Shown piece after piece: positions 17,052 to 25,348 of a DNA stretch of 64,000 nucleotides. Position 1 is the stretch's first letter. The number at the start of each line of letters is the position of its first letter. The notes beneath the pieces were generated by a model that was given only the letters and a program-made list of their open reading frames with translations, was not told the DNA's origin and did no database searches. The stretch comes from Labrys sedimenti (lineage in GTDB: Bacteria; Pseudomonadota; Alphaproteobacteria; Rhizobiales; Labraceae): NCBI RefSeq assembly GCF_034424805.1, contig NZ_JAXOUF010000009.1:62001-126000 (forward strand). The letters run 5' to 3'. Both the position numbers and the translations under genes were made by a program.

Positions 17052-18253
17052 ACTTTTCCCGTTCCATTCGTATCGCCCCAAGCAAAGTCGGCCTGCTCCA
17101 CCCACAAGGGGGGGAAACGGCCCAATTCTGCAAATGTTTGAAATCTTCCAGATTATTGCTGACCGAGCCTGCGGTTCGATCAGCAATCATCTGCTTGGCG
17201 GCCGTGCTCGCGTTGGTGCCGGCCGCTGGCGCTTTGGCGCAGGACCGAGGTGCCAGGCCGGTGCTGACCCTGACCGTCCGCAGCATCGATACCGCAAGCT
17301 TCGGTCCCTTCGTCGGCAGCGTCGATGCCCGCTACCAGACCAATCTCGGCTTCCAGGTCGGGGGGCGCATCATTGCGCGCGAAGTGAATGTCGGCGACAG
17401 GGTCAAACAGGGCGACAGGCTGGCGGCCGTCGATGCCACGCTGCTGCGCCTTGCCGTGCAGTCGGCAGAGGCCGATCTCGCCAATGCCAAGGCGCAGCTC
17501 GCCAATGCCGTGCTGACCGAAAACCGCAGCCGCGCCTTGGTGGTCACCGAGACGGCCTCGCGGGCCCAGGTCGACACGGCTGTGGCCGCGCGGGAGACGG
17601 CGGACGCAAAGGTTTCCCAGGCCGAGGCCTCGCTGCGGCAGGCACGCAACGTGCTCAGCTATGCCGAGCTCGTCGCGCCCTATGACGGCGTGATCACCGC
17701 CGTGAATTCCGACGTCGGTAAGGTGGTGTCAGCCGGCGACATCATCGTCACCCTTGCCCGGCCCGACGTGCGCGAGGCCGTCGTCGACGTGCCGGACTAT
17801 CTGGCCGACGAGCTCAAGGCCTATCCCCGCTTCGACGTCGTTCTCGCCGGCGAGCCCAGCATCCGCACCACGGCCACGCTGCGCCAGCTCGCGCCGGCCT
17901 CGGATACGGTGACGCGTACGCGCCGGGCCCGCCTGGCCTTGCAGGATCCACCCAATGGCTTCCGGCTCGGTTCGACCATTTCGGTGTCGGCCACGCGAAA
18001 GGTCGCTCCCTATGTCGCGGTTCCCGTCTCGGCCTTGGCCGGGCCGGGCGACAAGCCGTCCGTCTGGGTGGTCGATGCGGCCAAGGCCGTGGTCGCAACC
18101 CGGCCGGTGACCCTGGTCTCCACCAAGGCCGGCTATGCCGTGGTCGATGGCCTCAAGGACGGGGACATCGTGGTGAAAGCGGGGGTTGGCAGCCTGCAAC
18201 CCGGCCAGGCCGTCGATCTCCAGCGCAGCCAGACTCTCGAGGAACAGAAATGA
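17048..18253 (+). CDS. RND efflux periplasmic adaptor (second)
   Basis: This is a second HlyD/AcrA-type adaptor of about 401 residues. The family part starts at a signal-like run (AIICLAAVLALVPAAGALAQ, about residues 46-65), followed by RSIDTASFGPFVGSVDARYQ, a short coiled-coil hairpin (ADLANAKAQLANAVLTENRS region) and YAELVAPYDGVI. The ATG at 17048 overlaps the previous stop, which favours coupling, but it puts about 45 unusual residues before the hydrophobic run. A later TTG or CTG near 17155 would give a normal signal peptide, so the true start is open. The stop overlaps the pump start (ATGA). Confidence 0.83.
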   Translation: MNFSRSIRIAPSKVGLLHPQGGETAQFCKCLKSSRLLLTEPAVRSAIICLAAVLALVPAAGALAQDRGARPVLTLTVRSIDTASFGPFVGSVDARYQTNLGFQVGGRIIAREVNVGDRVKQGDRLAAVDATLLRLAVQSAEADLANAKAQLANAVLTENRSRALVVTETASRAQVDTAVAARETADAKVSQAEASLRQARNVLSYAELVAPYDGVITAVNSDVGKVVSAGDIIVTLARPDVREAVVDVPDYLADELKAYPRFDVVLAGEPSIRTTATLRQLAPASDTVTRTRRARLALQDPPNGFRLGSTISVSATRKVAPYVAVPVSALAGPGDKPSVWVVDAAKAVVATRPVTLVSTKAGYAVVDGLKDGDIVVKAGVGSLQPGQAVDLQRSQTLEEQK

Positions 18254-21200
18254 GCGGCTTCAACCTGTCGGACTGGGCGCTCAAGCACCGCTCCTTCATC
18301 TGGTATCTGATGATCGCCTCGGTGATCGCCGGCGCGCTCTCCTATGTGAGGCTCGGCCGCGAGGAAGATCCGTCCTTCGACATCAAGACCATGGTGGTCC
18401 AGGTGAACTGGCCGGGCGCGACGCTGGACGAAACCCTCAACCAGGTCACCGATCGTGTCGAGAAGGAGCTCCAGCAGATCGGTGCGCTCGACTATACGCG
18501 CAGCTATACGCGGCCGGGCACGGCCACCATCATGGTCAATTTCAAGGACACCACCAATGGTCGGGCCCTGAGCGATGCCTTCTACCAGGTGCGCAAACAT
18601 GTGAACGACATCTGGTACACGCTGCCGAGCGGCGTGCAGGGACCCTTCTTCAATGACGAGTTCGGCGACGTCTACGGCAATGTCTATGCCTTCACCGCCG
18701 ACGGTATCGATTTCCGTCAGTTGCGCGACTATGTCGAGGAGGTGCGTAATCGTGCGCTCGCCGTGCCCAATGCCGGCAAGACCCAGATCCTCGGTGCCCA
18801 GGACGAGGTGATCTATCTCGATTTCGATACGGCGCGCCTTGCCAGCCTCGGGCTTGACCGCCAGGCGGTGATCGCCTCGCTGCAGGCGCAGAACTCCGTC
18901 TCGGCCGCCGGCGTGATCCAGGCTGGACGCGACCGTGTCAGCGTGCGCGTCGACGGTGGCTTCAAGTCGGAACAGGACCTCAGGGCCATCAATCTGCGCG
19001 TCAACGACCGTTTCTTCCGGCTCTCCGACGTCGCCACCATCACGCGCGGCTATGTCGATCCGCCGACTTCGCTCTTCCGTTTCGACGGCAAGCCCGCCAT
19101 CGGCCTGGCGGTGGCCATGGCGCCGAACGGCAACGTTCTCCAGTTCGGCGAGGATCTGAAGGAGGCCATGACAGAGGTCACCGGCACCTTGCCGATCGGC
19201 GTCGGCGTGCATCTGGTCTCCGACCAGCCGGCGGTTGTCGAGGAGGCGATCTCCGGCTTCACCCGCGCCCTGATGGAGGCGGTGATCATCGTGATGGCGG
19301 TGAGCTTCGTCAGCCTCGGCCTGCGCGCCGGACTGGTGGTGGCGATCTCCATCCCGCTGGTGCTCGCCATCGTCTTCCTGGTGATGGAATATACCGGCAT
19401 CTCCCTGCAGCGCATCTCGCTGGGCGCCCTGATCATCGCCCTCGGCCTGCTGGTCGACGACGCCATGATCACCGTGGAGATGATGATCAGCCGGCTGGAG
19501 GCCGGCGACAGCCTGGGCAAGGCGGCGACCTTCGCCTATACCTCGACGGCTTTTCCGATGCTGACGGGTACGCTGGTGACGGTGGCGGGCTTCATCCCGA
19601 TCGGCCTCAATTCGAGCTCGGCGGGCCAATATACCTTTACCCTGTTCGTGGTGATCGCCGTCGCCCTGCTGGTGTCCTGGATCGTCGCCGTGCTGTTCGC
19701 GCCCCTGCTGGGCGTGACCGTGCTGCCCAGCAGCATGAAGAAACATGACGAAAAGCCGAGCCGGCTGGCCTCCGCCTTCAAGAGCACGCTGCTCGCCGCC
19801 ATGCGCTGGCGCTGGGCGACCATCGCCATCTGCCTCGGCCTGCTCGGCGCCTCCGTGGTGGCCATGGGCCATGTCCAGCAGCAATTCTTCCCCTCGTCGG
19901 ACCGGCCCGAACTGCTGGTCGACATGACGCTGCCGCAGAACAGCGCCATCGGCGAGACTAAGACGCAGATGGACCGCTTCGAGCAGGCGTTCGTGGGCGA
20001 CGGCGACGTGGTGCGCTGGAGCTCCTATGTCGGGCAGGGCGCCGTGCGTTTCTATCTGCCGCTCGACCAGCAGCTTTCCAATCCCTTCTTTGGCCAGGCC
20101 GTGGTGGTCACCAAGGATATCGAGGCCCGCAACCGCGTGCAGAAGAAGCTGGAGGCGCTGGCCCGCGACAAGTTCGTCGGCATCGACGTGCTCGTCCATC
20201 CGCTCGAACTCGGCCCGCCGGTCGGCCGCCCCGTGCAATATCGCGTCAGCGGCGCCGATCTCCAGAAGGTGCGCGAGCAGGCGATCAAGCTTGCCGGCAT
20301 CATCGCCACCGACCCCAATCTCGGTACGATCACCTTCGACTGGAACGAGCCGGCGCGTGTGCTCAAGGTCGAGGTCGACCAGAACAAGGCACGCCTGCTC
20401 GGGGTTACCTCGCAGGATATCGCCTCCATCCTCGACGGTACACTGGCGGGAACCGCCTTCACCCAGGTGCGTGACAACATCTATCTGATCAACGTGGTCG
20501 GCCGCGCCACCGCGGACCAGCGCAACTCCGTGGAGACGCTGGAGAACCTGCAGATCCCGCTTTCCGGCGGGACAGTGGTGCCGCTGCGCGCGGTGGCGAA
20601 TATCGGCTATGGCATGGAGCAGCCCATCGTCTGGCGCCGCTCGCGCCTACCCACCATCACGGTGCAGGCGGCCCTCGTCGGCAATGTCCAGCCGGCGACG
20701 GTGGTCGATAGGGTGGCGCCCAAGGTGGCCGAGTTCAAGGCCGGACTGCCCGACCACTACAAGCTGGAAGTGGGTGGGGCGGTGGAGGAATCCGCCAAGG
20801 GCCAGGGGCCGATCATCGCCATCGTGCCGATCATGCTCCTGACCATGGTGACCATCCTGATGGTGCAGCTCCAGAGCTTCCAGAAGCTGTTCCTGGTGAT
20901 CAGCGTGGCGCCGCTCGGCCTGATCGGCGTGGTGCTCGGCCTCCTGCCCTTCAACCAGCCCATGGGCTTCGTCGCCATTCTCGGCATTCTCTCGCTGATC
21001 GGCATCATCATCCGCAACTCCGTGATCCTGGTGAAGCAGATCGAGGATCACGAGGAGGCGGGGATGGATCGCTGGACCGCCGTGGTGGACGCGACCGTCC
21101 ACCGCATGCGCCCGATCATGCTGACGGCGGCGGCCGCCAGCCTGGGCATGATCCCGATCGCCCGCGAGGTGTTCTGGGGCCCGATGGCCTATGCCATGAT

Positions 21201-21303
21201 CGGCGGCATCCTGGTGGCAACCGTGCTGACGCTGCTGTTCCTGCCGGCCCTCTATGTGGCCTGGTACCGGATCAAGGAGCCGAAGACACCGGCTGCCGCC
21301 TGA
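18250..21303 (+). CDS. RND multidrug efflux permease
   Basis: This is a 1017-residue inner-membrane RND pump of the AcrB/HAE type driven by proton flow. The N-terminal helix is FIWYLMIASVIAGALSYVRLGREEDPSF, then a large periplasmic loop, the helix cluster with the proton-relay Asp pair in LGLLVDDAMITVEMM, and a second half of the same layout (MGFVAILGILSLIGIIIRNSVILVKQ). Length and order are normal for the family. Two adaptors directly upstream with ATGA overlaps make one transcription unit under the TetR palindrome. The last 32 bp overlap the convergent GNAT gene. Confidence 0.92.
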   Translation: MSGFNLSDWALKHRSFIWYLMIASVIAGALSYVRLGREEDPSFDIKTMVVQVNWPGATLDETLNQVTDRVEKELQQIGALDYTRSYTRPGTATIMVNFKDTTNGRALSDAFYQVRKHVNDIWYTLPSGVQGPFFNDEFGDVYGNVYAFTADGIDFRQLRDYVEEVRNRALAVPNAGKTQILGAQDEVIYLDFDTARLASLGLDRQAVIASLQAQNSVSAAGVIQAGRDRVSVRVDGGFKSEQDLRAINLRVNDRFFRLSDVATITRGYVDPPTSLFRFDGKPAIGLAVAMAPNGNVLQFGEDLKEAMTEVTGTLPIGVGVHLVSDQPAVVEEAISGFTRALMEAVIIVMAVSFVSLGLRAGLVVAISIPLVLAIVFLVMEYTGISLQRISLGALIIALGLLVDDAMITVEMMISRLEAGDSLGKAATFAYTSTAFPMLTGTLVTVAGFIPIGLNSSSAGQYTFTLFVVIAVALLVSWIVAVLFAPLLGVTVLPSSMKKHDEKPSRLASAFKSTLLAAMRWRWATIAICLGLLGASVVAMGHVQQQFFPSSDRPELLVDMTLPQNSAIGETKTQMDRFEQAFVGDGDVVRWSSYVGQGAVRFYLPLDQQLSNPFFGQAVVVTKDIEARNRVQKKLEALARDKFVGIDVLVHPLELGPPVGRPVQYRVSGADLQKVREQAIKLAGIIATDPNLGTITFDWNEPARVLKVEVDQNKARLLGVTSQDIASILDGTLAGTAFTQVRDNIYLINVVGRATADQRNSVETLENLQIPLSGGTVVPLRAVANIGYGMEQPIVWRRSRLPTITVQAALVGNVQPATVVDRVAPKVAEFKAGLPDHYKLEVGGAVEESAKGQGPIIAIVPIMLLTMVTILMVQLQSFQKLFLVISVAPLGLIGVVLGLLPFNQPMGFVAILGILSLIGIIIRNSVILVKQIEDHEEAGMDRWTAVVDATVHRMRPIMLTAAAASLGMIPIAREVFWGPMAYAMIGGILVATVLTLLFLPALYVAWYRIKEPKTPAAA

Positions 21304-21826
21304 CGAGCGCCGCCAGGTCGTCCCAGGCATAGACGAGGTTGTGCGAGCGCCAGAGCGGACCCGGATCGGTATAGGATCCGGCCTGCTTGGCGCCTTGCGC
21401 CTCGTAGAAGGCAATCGCCGGTCCATTGCCGGCGACGACGCCGATGGCGGCGCTCCGGCGCCCCTGTTCGACCAGCCGTGCCGCCATGGCTTCGAGCAGG
21501 GCCCGCCCGATACCCTGGCGCTTGTGAAGCGGGTCGACATAGAGGTGCTTGATCTCGCTGCGCCCATCGAAGATCGCCTGCGAGGGCATGCCGGCCGCGG
21601 CAAAGCCGACCAACCCGGCCCCGTTTTCGGCCAGCAGCACGATCTGCTCGGTGGCAGGGGAGGACAGCCGCTTGTGCCAGCTTGCAAAGCGATGCTCCTC
21701 GTCCAGCACGACGAAGGCCTTGGAAGGCGCGACCGCATGATAGGTATGGCGCCAGACCGCGACATGCAGCTCGGCCATCACCTTGGCGTCGTCGAGACGG
21801 GCCGATCGGATGTTGACTGCGCTCAT
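21272..21826 (-). CDS. GNAT-family N-acetyltransferase
   Basis: This is a 184-residue acetyl-CoA-dependent transferase. It starts MSAVNIRSARLDDAKVMAELHV, and the acetyl-CoA pyrophosphate loop is HKRQGIGRALLEAMAARLVEQG. The C-terminal AFYEAQGAKQ is the usual GNAT strand-helix end. ATG at 21826 is preceded by GGGAG 8 nt away. The acceptor substrate is unknown. Its 3' end overlaps the RND pump by 32 bp, tail to tail. Confidence 0.85.
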   Translation of the reverse strand: MSAVNIRSARLDDAKVMAELHVAVWRHTYHAVAPSKAFVVLDEEHRFASWHKRLSSPATEQIVLLAENGAGLVGFAAAGMPSQAIFDGRSEIKHLYVDPLHKRQGIGRALLEAMAARLVEQGRRSAAIGVVAGNGPAIAFYEAQGAKQAGSYTDPGPLWRSHNLVYAWDDLAALVRRQPVSSAP

Positions 21827-22127
21827 TCCATCGCTCCCAACGCTGGCGCTTATCCGTTCAGGAAACACTCTTGGGACCTGAAACGCGGCTCAAGCGCCGA
21901 CGTTCCAAGACCATACGCTGCAAACGGCGACATCGTCACTATGGCCGCACCTCGAGATCCTAGCATGCCGTTGGGCTGGTGTTGCGCTCTCTTATTGTCG
22001 AGGTCGAGCTGCCCCTCACCCTTACCCTCTCTCCGTAAGAACGGGGTGAGGGTAAGGGTGAGGGGCTACGCGACCGTACCCAGTTCCATTCAATTTCAGG
22101 CGCCGTGCAAAGACCCTGGAGAACGTC
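21827..22127. other. 301-bp gene-free stretch with a palindromic repeat
   Basis: This gap lies between the start of the GNAT gene and the end of the Lrp gene, both on the minus strand. It holds the GNAT leader and a 56-bp palindromic repeat at 22011-22066. I see no coding sequence or RNA gene in the rest. Confidence 0.6.
22011..22066. repeat. Intergenic palindromic repeat with 19-bp perfect arms
   Basis: The arms GCCCCTCACCCTTACCCTC (22011-22029) and GAGGGTAAGGGTGAGGGGC (22048-22066) are exact complements around an 18-nt loop. It lies 62 bp downstream of the Lrp stop. This C/T-rich palindrome type is common between genes in many proteobacteria. There is no T-run, so I call it a repeat first and a possible terminator second. 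Confidence 0.75.
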
Positions 22128-22565
22128 CTACAGCCTTGCCTGTGTACTGCGCGGCGTAGCGAGCAAAAGATGGGTCTCGGAGGCGGTGACGCCCTGAATG
22201 AGGCGGATGCGGCGCAGGACGGCGTCGAGATCGCTGAGATTGAGCGTGGCGAACTCCACCACGATGTCCCAGCGGCCATTGGTGGTGTGCACCGCGCTGA
22301 CCTCGGGAAAGCCGCCGAGGACGTCGATGACCCGGTCGGCGGCCCGCCCTTCCACTTCGATCATCACGATGCCGCGCACCGGCATGGCGATCGCGTCGGC
22401 CTTGAGGATCACCGTGTAGCCGATGATGTCGCCCTGGGCTTCCATGCGTTCGATACGCGCCCGCACCGTGGCGCGCGACAGGCCGAGCTCGCCGGCGAGG
22501 TCGGAAATGCTGCGCCTGCCATTGTGGCGCAGCAAGGTGAGGAGCTGGCGGTCGATGTCGTCCAT
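22128..22565 (-). CDS. Lrp/AsnC-family regulator
   Basis: This 145-residue regulator has an N-terminal helix-turn-helix (MDDIDRQLLTLLRHNGRRSISDLAGELGLSRATVRARIERM region) and a C-terminal RAM/AsnC ligand-binding domain (PVRGIVMIEVEGR...VHTTNGRWDIVVEF). It is divergent from an arginase gene. Lrp-type regulators often sit beside arginine or ornithine catabolism genes and activate them, so arginase is the likely target. Confidence 0.9.
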   Translation of the reverse strand: MDDIDRQLLTLLRHNGRRSISDLAGELGLSRATVRARIERMEAQGDIIGYTVILKADAIAMPVRGIVMIEVEGRAADRVIDVLGGFPEVSAVHTTNGRWDIVVEFATLNLSDLDAVLRRIRLIQGVTASETHLLLATPRSTQARL

Positions 22566-22590
22566 GGATCTGCCGGAATGATCATGAGTT

Positions 22591-22637
22591 TATGCCAATT
22601 CGATAAGGTATATTGAGCTCTTTGCCAAATTGCATCG
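22591..22637. promoter_or_regulatory. Possible Lrp-type sites between regulator and arginase
   Basis: The AT-rich centre of the divergent region carries TATGCCAATTCGATAAGG and, about 30 bp on, TTGCCAAATTGCA. The second is a near-palindrome of TGC-N6-GCA type, and both share GCCAA(A)TT. This fits weakly conserved Lrp/AsnC boxes but is not proof. Confidence 0.35.
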
Positions 22638-22690
22638 TTCATACCGCCAAGCCCGGGCGATAGACTGCCGCCGAATTTCAAGAGGCTCGC

Positions 22691-23626
22691 ATGACTTCGA
22701 AACATTGTATCTTGCTGGGTGTGCCACTGCAGGAAGGCACGGGGCGGCTTGGCTGCGACATGGGTCCCGGCGGCTTCCGGGCCGCCGGCCTGGCTGGCGC
22801 CTTGCAGGAACTCGGCCACAGCGTCGAGGATCGCGGCAACCTTGCTCCCGCACCCCAGCGCCCGCTCAGCCACCCCAACCAGGCCATAAAGCATCTGCCT
22901 GAAGTGGCGGCCTGGACCGAAGCTCTTGCCGAGGCTTCCTATCGTCTCGGTGCCGAGGGCATGCCGATCATCCTCGGCGGCGATCATGGCCTGGCTGCCG
23001 GTACGCTCAGTGGTTTCAGCAGGCGGGCGGCCGAAACGGGCCGGCCCTTCTTCGTGCTCTGGCTCGATGCCCATCCCGATTTTCACACGCTGGACTCGAC
23101 GGTGAGCGGCAATCTGCATGGCTGCCCGGTGGCCTATGCCACCGGCCGGCCTGGCTTCGAGGGTTATTTCCCGCCGCTGGCCGCGCCAGTGAATCCCGAA
23201 AATATCTGCATGATCGGCATTCGCAGCGTCGATCCGGCAGAGCGTACGGCCCTGACCGCCGCAGGCGTCACCGTGCATGACATGCGGGCGATCGACGAGC
23301 ATGGCGTCGGCCCGCTGCTGCAGGCTTTCCTGCGACGGGTGGCGGAAGCGAATGGCGTGCTGCATGTCAGCCTCGACGTCGACTTTCTCGATCCCGGCAT
23401 TGCGCCGGGCGTCGGCACCACGGTGCCGGGCGGTGCGACCTTTCGCGAGGCGCATCTGATCATGGAGATGCTGCATGACAGCGGCCTCGCCACCAGCCTC
23501 GATCTGGTCGAGCTCAACCCCTTCCTCGACGAGCGCGGCCGCACCGCCCTGCTCATGGTCGATCTCGTCGCCAGCCTGATGGGGCGGCGCGTGATGGACC
23601 GGCCGACGCGTGCGGGCACGGCCTAG
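22691..23626 (+). CDS. rocF: Arginase
   Basis: This enzyme hydrolyses L-arginine to L-ornithine and urea in the cytoplasm with a two-Mn centre. All metal-ligand motifs of the ureohydrolase family are present: GGDH (about 97-100), DAHPDFHT (about 124-131) and SLDVDFLDP (about 226). The length of 311 is typical. GAGG lies upstream of the ATG. The divergent Lrp-type regulator supports an arginine-catabolism role. No ornithine cyclodeaminase or urease gene is nearby. An agmatinase-type relative is possible, but the N-terminal GVPLQEGTGRLGCDMGP is arginase-like. Confidence 0.9.
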   Translation: MTSKHCILLGVPLQEGTGRLGCDMGPGGFRAAGLAGALQELGHSVEDRGNLAPAPQRPLSHPNQAIKHLPEVAAWTEALAEASYRLGAEGMPIILGGDHGLAAGTLSGFSRRAAETGRPFFVLWLDAHPDFHTLDSTVSGNLHGCPVAYATGRPGFEGYFPPLAAPVNPENICMIGIRSVDPAERTALTAAGVTVHDMRAIDEHGVGPLLQAFLRRVAEANGVLHVSLDVDFLDPGIAPGVGTTVPGGATFREAHLIMEMLHDSGLATSLDLVELNPFLDERGRTALLMVDLVASLMGRRVMDRPTRAGTA

Positions 23627-23652
23627 CGCTGCAGCTATATTGCGCCATAGGA

Positions 23653-23760
23653 GGCGCTGGAAACACGGAGTGTCGACCGGAGGTCGACAATCTTGGAAAC
23701 ATTACATTTGCCGGCAAGAAAGGTGTCGACCGGAGGTCGACACTCCATATCTCCAGCGCC
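23653..23760. repeat. Inverted pair of REP-like hairpins (GTCGACC type)
   Basis: Two 26-bp arms (23653-23678 and 23735-23760) are inverted copies matching at 23 of 26 positions. Each copy contains its own hairpin, GTCGACC-GGA-GGTCGAC, at about 23672-23688 and 23725-23741. The element fills the 207-bp gap between arginase and the ACT-domain gene. Confidence 0.75.
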
Positions 23761-23833
23761 ATTGTAAGATTGGCAACAGGGGCTCCCGCCGTCGCAATTT
23801 CAGCGCAGCGGCGGGGCGATCCGGGGAGGCGGC

Positions 23834-24247
23834 ATGCCACAGAGCGTTCGTGATACCGGGGCCATGATTGCGGGCATGACGCCGCGCCTCAAGGACGGGG
23901 CCTTTGTCTTTTGTACCACCACGTCGCCGGCCGTGATCGAGGCTGCTGCCAGGCAGGCCCTGTGCTTCTTCCGGGAAGAGGAGGGCGTTACCGTGGTCCT
24001 GCCGGTGGACATCGCCGCCACCCTCGGCTTCGATATTGCGCTGGCAATGAAGCACATCGAGCTGGAGGTCTTCTCGGCTCTCGACGGCGTCGGGCTGACT
24101 GCCGCCGTGGCCTCCGCCCTGGCGATGGTTGGAATCCCCTGCAACATGGTCGCGGCCTATCACCACGACCATGTCTTCGTTCCCGCCGGGATGGCCGAGC
24201 GGGCCGTCGCCGTCCTGGAGGCTGCACAGCGGCAGGCTGCGGGCTAG
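23834..24247 (+). CDS. ACT-domain protein (COG3602/DUF2241 type)
   Basis: This 137-residue protein matches a stand-alone two-ACT-like family. The start is followed by MIAGMTPRLKDGAFVFCTT, and the C-terminal half has VFSALDGVGLTAAVASALAMVGIPCNMVAAYHHDHVFVP, the signature segment of the family. ACT domains bind amino acids, but no biochemical role is established for this group. GGGGAGG precedes the ATG. It is alone between a hairpin repeat and minus-strand genes. Confidence 0.8.
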   Translation: MPQSVRDTGAMIAGMTPRLKDGAFVFCTTTSPAVIEAAARQALCFFREEEGVTVVLPVDIAATLGFDIALAMKHIELEVFSALDGVGLTAAVASALAMVGIPCNMVAAYHHDHVFVPAGMAERAVAVLEAAQRQAAG

Positions 24248-24274
24248 GTCGTTGCATCCATCCGCTGCAAGCCT

Positions 24275-24487
24275 TCAGTCCGGAACGTGCCTCGCCCTGC
24301 TGAAATAAGGCAGCACAAACATGTAGAGGCCGCTGAACAGCAGCAGGAAGAGCGGCAGCAGGGGCGCATAGACCACCAATGCCGGCGGCTCACCCAGTGC
24401 CATGGCGACGAAATTGGCGATCACGGTCACCGTGAAGGCGATGGATAGCCAGCGATGGGTCTGCCGTATCAGGGCGTTGAAGTTCAA
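24275..24487 (-). CDS. Small two-helix membrane protein
   Basis: This 70-residue protein begins LNFNALIRQTHRWLSIAF and has two hydrophobic segments (AFTVTVIANFVAMAL and VVYAPLLPLFLLLFSGLYMFVLPYF). I take TTG at 24487 as the start because GGGAGG lies 5 nt upstream; there is no ATG nearby in the frame. It ends in a short basic tail. It follows the ArsR-SRPBCC pair on the same strand, which suggests co-transcription. No function is known to me. Confidence 0.65.
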   Translation of the reverse strand: MNFNALIRQTHRWLSIAFTVTVIANFVAMALGEPPALVVYAPLLPLFLLLFSGLYMFVLPYFSRARHVPD

Positions 24488-24545
24488 TGAAGCCTCCCTT
24501 GTTGATCTTGCACCAATGTTCCCCAGCGAGGTAGGGGGCGGGGGC

Positions 24546-24977
24546 TCAGTCCAGCCCCGCCAGAACCTGCTCCAGATTGGCGAGGAATTGCTGCCAGCCG
24601 GCCTTGGCGCCGCCATAGGCCTGGCGCTGGGACGGCCGGAAACCAGCCTGTTCCATGCGCAGATGCGTGCCGGCGCCGGTGGGCGTGAGTGTGAAGGTCA
24701 CCACGCTTTTCAGATCGTAGGCATCGTCGTCATGGCTGAAATTCCAGCTATAGGACAAGGTCCGGTGCGGCTCGATGGCGAGAACCTCGCAATCGAGCAC
24801 CCCACCCCATTCGCCGCGCAGATTGAAGCGGTGACCGACAACCGGGTCGAAATCGTTCTTCATCAACCATTCCTCGATCAGATGGGGCTGGGTGAGGGCG
24901 CGCCAGAGCTTTTCGGGCGGATGTGGAATCTCGCGCTCGACGACGACGGTACGGGTTTCGCTCGTATTGTTGGTCAT
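24546..24977 (-). CDS. SRPBCC/AHSA1-domain protein
   Basis: This 143-residue START-like fold protein is of the activator-of-Hsp90 homologue (AHSA1) family. The typical flow is VVVEREIPHPPEKLWRALTQPHLIEEW, then GHRFNLRGEWGGVLDCEVLAIEPHRTLSYSW, then a late GWQQFLANLEQVL. Its ATG overlaps the stop of the ArsR gene (ATGA), so the two are translationally coupled. ArsR-SRPBCC pairs are common in proteobacteria; the ligand is not known. Confidence 0.87.
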   Translation of the reverse strand: MTNNTSETRTVVVEREIPHPPEKLWRALTQPHLIEEWLMKNDFDPVVGHRFNLRGEWGGVLDCEVLAIEPHRTLSYSWNFSHDDDAYDLKSVVTFTLTPTGAGTHLRMEQAGFRPSQRQAYGGAKAGWQQFLANLEQVLAGLD

Positions 24978-25306
24978 TGGTCCATCCTGTTCAGCAAATC
25001 TTCGAGATCGTCGAACCGGGCTTCCCAGAATTGCGTCATCTGGCTTGCCCAGTCGATCAGAGGGCCGAGTGCGCCGAGTTGTGCGCAATAATGGGTCTGC
25101 CGGCCCTCATGGCGGTCGCGGACCAGCCCGGCCTGTTTCAGCATCGCCAGGTGCTTCGAGACGGCCGGTTGTGAGACCCGGGCGTGGGCTGTGAGGGCCC
25201 CGACCGTCTGCTCTCCCTTGCGGCACAAGCGCTCGAAGATCGCCCGCCGGGTTGGATCGGCAAGCGTTCTGAACAGAAGGTCGGGGGAGGGCGAGGCCAA
25301 AATCAA
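24974..25306 (-). CDS. ArsR-family repressor
   Basis: This 110-residue winged-helix repressor has the common SdpR-like pattern: LLFRTLADPTRRAIFERLCRKGEQTVGALTAHARVSQPAVSKHLAMLKQAGLV region, then RDRHEGRQTHYCAQLG. No metal-binding cysteine set is visible, so it is unlikely to sense metals. TTG at 25306 (or the next TTG two codons on) is the start; GAGGAG lies just upstream. The promoter carries two copies of a 16-bp operator, one overlapping this ribosome binding site and start. Confidence 0.87.
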   Translation of the reverse strand: MILASPSPDLLFRTLADPTRRAIFERLCRKGEQTVGALTAHARVSQPAVSKHLAMLKQAGLVRDRHEGRQTHYCAQLGALGPLIDWASQMTQFWEARFDDLEDLLNRMDQ

Positions 25307-25348
25307 TAACTCCTCAGTTATGGATTTTACTCATAGCTCAACAGTTAT
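25306..25348. promoter_or_regulatory. Tandem ArsR operators
   Basis: ATAACTCCTCAGTTAT (25306-25321) and ATAGCTCAACAGTTAT (25333-25348) are two 16-bp dyads with centres 27 bp apart. The first covers the ArsR ribosome binding site and TTG start; the second lies where a promoter would be. This suggests tight autoregulation of the ArsR-SRPBCC unit. Confidence 0.7.

Noticed and set aside
18133..20238. A 701-codon open frame on the minus strand opposite the RND pump
   Set aside because: No recognisable motif, rich in His, Asp and Gln as expected for the complement of a GC-rich coding strand. The pump is certain.
23653..23760. CRISPR-like repeat spacing
   Set aside because: Only two units in inverted orientation with different spacing and no cas genes. 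It is a palindromic doublet.
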